Below, in pieces: positions 5,192 through 7,041 of a DNA stretch of 7,041 nucleotides. Source of the DNA: Sulfidibacterium sp964549335 (GTDB lineage: Bacteria; Bacteroidota; Bacteroidia; Bacteroidales; F082); the NCBI GenBank assembly GCA_964549335.1, contig CAZJUQ010000045.1, positions 1 through 7,041 of the forward strand, given 5' to 3'. The notes under the pieces are model-generated. The model was not told the DNA's origin and did not search any database. It worked only from the letters and a program-made list of their open reading frames with translations. Position 1 is the stretch's first letter; every line of letters begins with the position of its first letter. The translations under genes and the position numbers were made by a program.

Positions 5192-7041
5192 ATGAAAAAG
5201 CTCTTACTGTCAGTGGTAGCGGCTTTTTTTATCGTTTTTCAAACTTCGGCTACCAGCATTTCCGTTTCGGGTAATATTTCTTCAAACACAACATGGTCAG
5301 GTGTGGATACCGTAAAAGTTACCGGCGACCTGACCGTGGATCAAGGATATACTTTAACCATAGACGCAGGTATAGTGGTTGAATTTCAGGGATATTATTA
5401 TATTGATGTGCGCGGAATGTTAAATGCGGAGGGAACAACCTCCGATACCATATATTTTACACCTGTAAATTCCTCTACGGGGTGGAACCGCATTCTGTTT
5501 AACAATGTTTCGGGCAGCAGCGATTCTTCGGTGTTCGAATATTGTAAATTTACAGGAGGCAAAGCGACGGGAACTTCCACCGACGGAGGTGCCGTTTATA
5601 TTTCCAATTTTTCGCTGTTGAGGTTTTCGCATTGTCTTTTCAACGGCAATTATGCTCAACAGTACGGTGGAGCCGTTTACACCGAGGGTTGTAATCCGGT
5701 TTTTTCGCACTGTACTTTCGATGATAATGAATCGGGAACCGGGGGTGGAGCCGTTTACAACAAAGAGGGTTACCCCGACTTTTCCCTCTCGTTGTTCAAA
5801 GATAACAACGGAAACACCTACGGTGGAGCCTTTTATATGAGTTCCTCCAAATTGCCCTATGTGAATAATTGCCTTTTTTACGACAATACGGCTACTTACG
5901 GCGGCGCTTTTTACATAGAAGGCGGAACCATCAGTTCGGTTACGGGTACATTTAAAAACAACACCTTTACGTCGAACACTCCCGATGCCGTACATCTTGA
6001 CAATGATGCCGACCCCGACTTTTACAGTTCCCTGTTTTATAACAATACAACCACACAAATTACTTTGAACACCCTTGATAACGACCCCAATTTCTATTAT
6101 TGCGATATTCAGGGGGGCAGCTCCTCGTTTTCGGGCAGCGGAGCCTCCGGCTATTCGGGAACCTATTCCCATTGTATCGATTCCGACCCGCTGTTTGTGG
6201 GAAGCGGTAATCATCCCTATGACCTCTCTTCAAACTCGCCGTGTATCAATCAGGGAAATCCGGGACATACGGTAAGCGACCTCGGCGAATACGACCTTGC
6301 CGGAAATTACAGGGTAAACCAGTTATGCGTGGATATGGGCGCTTACGAAACCCCCGACCCCTCCTATGCCGATACCACGGCAGGTTATGCTTTGAATTTC
6401 GACGGGACGGATGATTATGTGGATTTTAGCCGTACTTTCGATTTTCCGGGCGACTACACTTTGGAGGGGTGGTTCAATATAACCGATCCGCCCGCTTCAA
6501 GTCCTTACTATATCCTTACGGCAACAAGCTCGGACAATCCGGGTATTGCCATCGAAGTGGAAACAAGTCAAAAGTTGAGTTTTTTGCACAGAAATCCGCC
6601 GGGAAGTTCCGGTGGTGCCAAAATCTATACCTCGGGAACCTATTGCGACGGCAAATGGCACCATTTTGCAGCCGTAAAATCGGGAAGCAACCTTATATTT
6701 TACATTGACGGCGAACCGGAAGGCACTGCTTCGGGTGTTTCGGATTTTTCACAGAAATTGACTTTGCTGCTGGGAAAATACAAACCCTCTTCGGCGCAAT
6801 ATTTTTTCAAAGGCAAGTTGGAAGAGATGCGGTTTTGGAATGTCGCCCGTACGGCAACTCAAATCCGCGAAACAATGCACAAAAGCCTCGTTTGTTCGGA
6901 AGATAACCTGACCGACAACTTTAAATTCAACAGTTCGTCGGGCGAAACCCTAAACGACCATGTGCGCGCTTTTAACGGAACCCTTCATAATACCTTAGGT
7001 ACGGAGTGGACATCTTCGTCGGCACCGGTGGGCGGTAATTC
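5192..7041 (+). CDS. Secreted Pmp-like beta-helix protein with LamG-like domain, 3' end missing
   Basis: The frame runs without a stop from ATG to the right edge: 616 codons, incomplete. The start is set by a signal peptide (MKKLLLSVVAAFFIVF, likely cut after TSA, residue 20) and by the promoter just upstream. Residues ~25-95 look like the cap and first turns of a right-handed beta-helix (LTVDQGYTLTIDAG, 46-59). Residues ~115-257 hold repeats of FxxN followed by GGA(V/F)Y, the signature of chlamydial Pmp-type outer-membrane proteins. Residues ~330-386 (DSDPLFV, SPCINQG, DMGAYE) match the end of the choice-of-anchor Q type beta-helix found in Bacteroidota proteins. A LamG/concanavalin-like domain follows at ~399-565: FDGTDDYV (403-410), WFNI (427-430), KWHHFAAV (488-495), FYIDG (503-507) and FWNVAR (548-553). 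The protein is probably a surface adhesin or polymer-binding protein. A T9SS sorting domain would be expected beyond the window but is not seen. Confidence 0.92.
   Translation, partial: MKKLLLSVVAAFFIVFQTSATSISVSGNISSNTTWSGVDTVKVTGDLTVDQGYTLTIDAGIVVEFQGYYYIDVRGMLNAEGTTSDTIYFTPVNSSTGWNRILFNNVSGSSDSSVFEYCKFTGGKATGTSTDGGAVYISNFSLLRFSHCLFNGNYAQQYGGAVYTEGCNPVFSHCTFDDNESGTGGGAVYNKEGYPDFSLSLFKDNNGNTYGGAFYMSSSKLPYVNNCLFYDNTATYGGAFYIEGGTISSVTGTFKNNTFTSNTPDAVHLDNDADPDFYSSLFYNNTTTQITLNTLDNDPNFYYCDIQGGSSSFSGSGASGYSGTYSHCIDSDPLFVGSGNHPYDLSSNSPCINQGNPGHTVSDLGEYDLAGNYRVNQLCVDMGAYETPDPSYADTTAGYALNFDGTDDYVDFSRTFDFPGDYTLEGWFNITDPPASSPYYILTATSSDNPGIAIEVETSQKLSFLHRNPPGSSGGAKIYTSGTYCDGKWHHFAAVKSGSNLIFYIDGEPEGTASGVSDFSQKLTLLLGKYKPSSAQYFFKGKLEEMRFWNVARTATQIRETMHKSLVCSEDNLTDNFKFNSSSGETLNDHVRAFNGTLHNTLGTEWTSSSAPVGGN
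5549..5962 (+). repeat. Pmp-like FxxN / GGA(V/F)Y coding repeats, 26-residue period
   Basis: GGAVY or GGAFY begins at residues 132, 159, 185, 211 and 237, giving spacings of 27, 26, 26 and 26 residues (81, 78, 78 and 78 bp). Between them lie FNGN (150), FDDN (176), FKDN (202), FYDN (229) and a last FKNN (254), where the GGA motif is lost. An opening degenerate unit has FTGG at 120. Each unit is about one coil of a beta-helix, often with a Cys before the Phe. The DNA copies have diverged, so this is an old protein repeat and not a recent tandem duplication. Confidence 0.85.

Noticed and set aside
5420..6214. Long open frame of 264 codons on the minus strand inside the beta-helix gene.
   Set aside because: It lies opposite a well-supported gene with signal peptide, promoter and recognisable domains. 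Its own translation is a low-complexity mix of G, V, I and K that mirrors the repeat coding strand.

Overview
The window looks like chromosomal DNA from a member of the Bacteroidota, probably an environmental or gut-type Bacteroidales/Marinilabiliales relative. The clues are a type IX secretion system (T9SS) C-terminal sorting domain on the first protein, very large secreted proteins built from propeller, PKD, GEVED, beta-helix and LamG-like modules, starts without Shine-Dalgarno sequences in AT-rich leaders, and promoter elements of the Bacteroidota type (TTTG ... TAnnTTTG). No rRNA, tRNA, CRISPR array, transposase or integrase is visible.

Layout. (1) 1-465, plus strand: 3' end of a secreted protein that finishes in a T9SS type A sorting domain. 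(2) 466-788: intergenic, with a hairpin that may be a terminator and two copies of a TTTTTACATTTG promoter-like element. (3) 789-4127, plus strand: a complete 1112-residue secreted protein with a signal peptide, a sortilin/VPS10-like Asp-box propeller region, a PKD domain, a GEVED domain and a short C-terminal fragment of another domain. It has no recognisable T9SS signal. (4) 4128-4251: short intergenic stretch between convergent genes, holding a 12-bp perfect palindrome. (5) 4252-5031, minus strand: a crotonase-fold enzyme most like methylmalonyl-CoA decarboxylase. (6) 5032-5191: divergent promoter region, including the best promoter of the window (5113-5145). (7) 5192-7041, plus strand: the first 616 codons of a secreted protein, open at the right edge. 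It has a signal peptide, a right-handed beta-helix with Pmp-like FxxN/GGA(V/F)Y repeats, a choice-of-anchor Q type segment and a LamG/concanavalin-like domain.

The three plus-strand genes encode exported, probably cell-surface or released proteins suited to binding polymers or other cells. Each has its own upstream region, so they need not form an operon. The acyl-CoA enzyme between them is a cytoplasmic housekeeping-type gene in opposite orientation and has no evident functional link to its neighbours. I see no defence or mobile system here. The features most worth following up are the truncated-looking C-terminus of the 1112-residue protein and the regular 26-residue repeat of the last protein.
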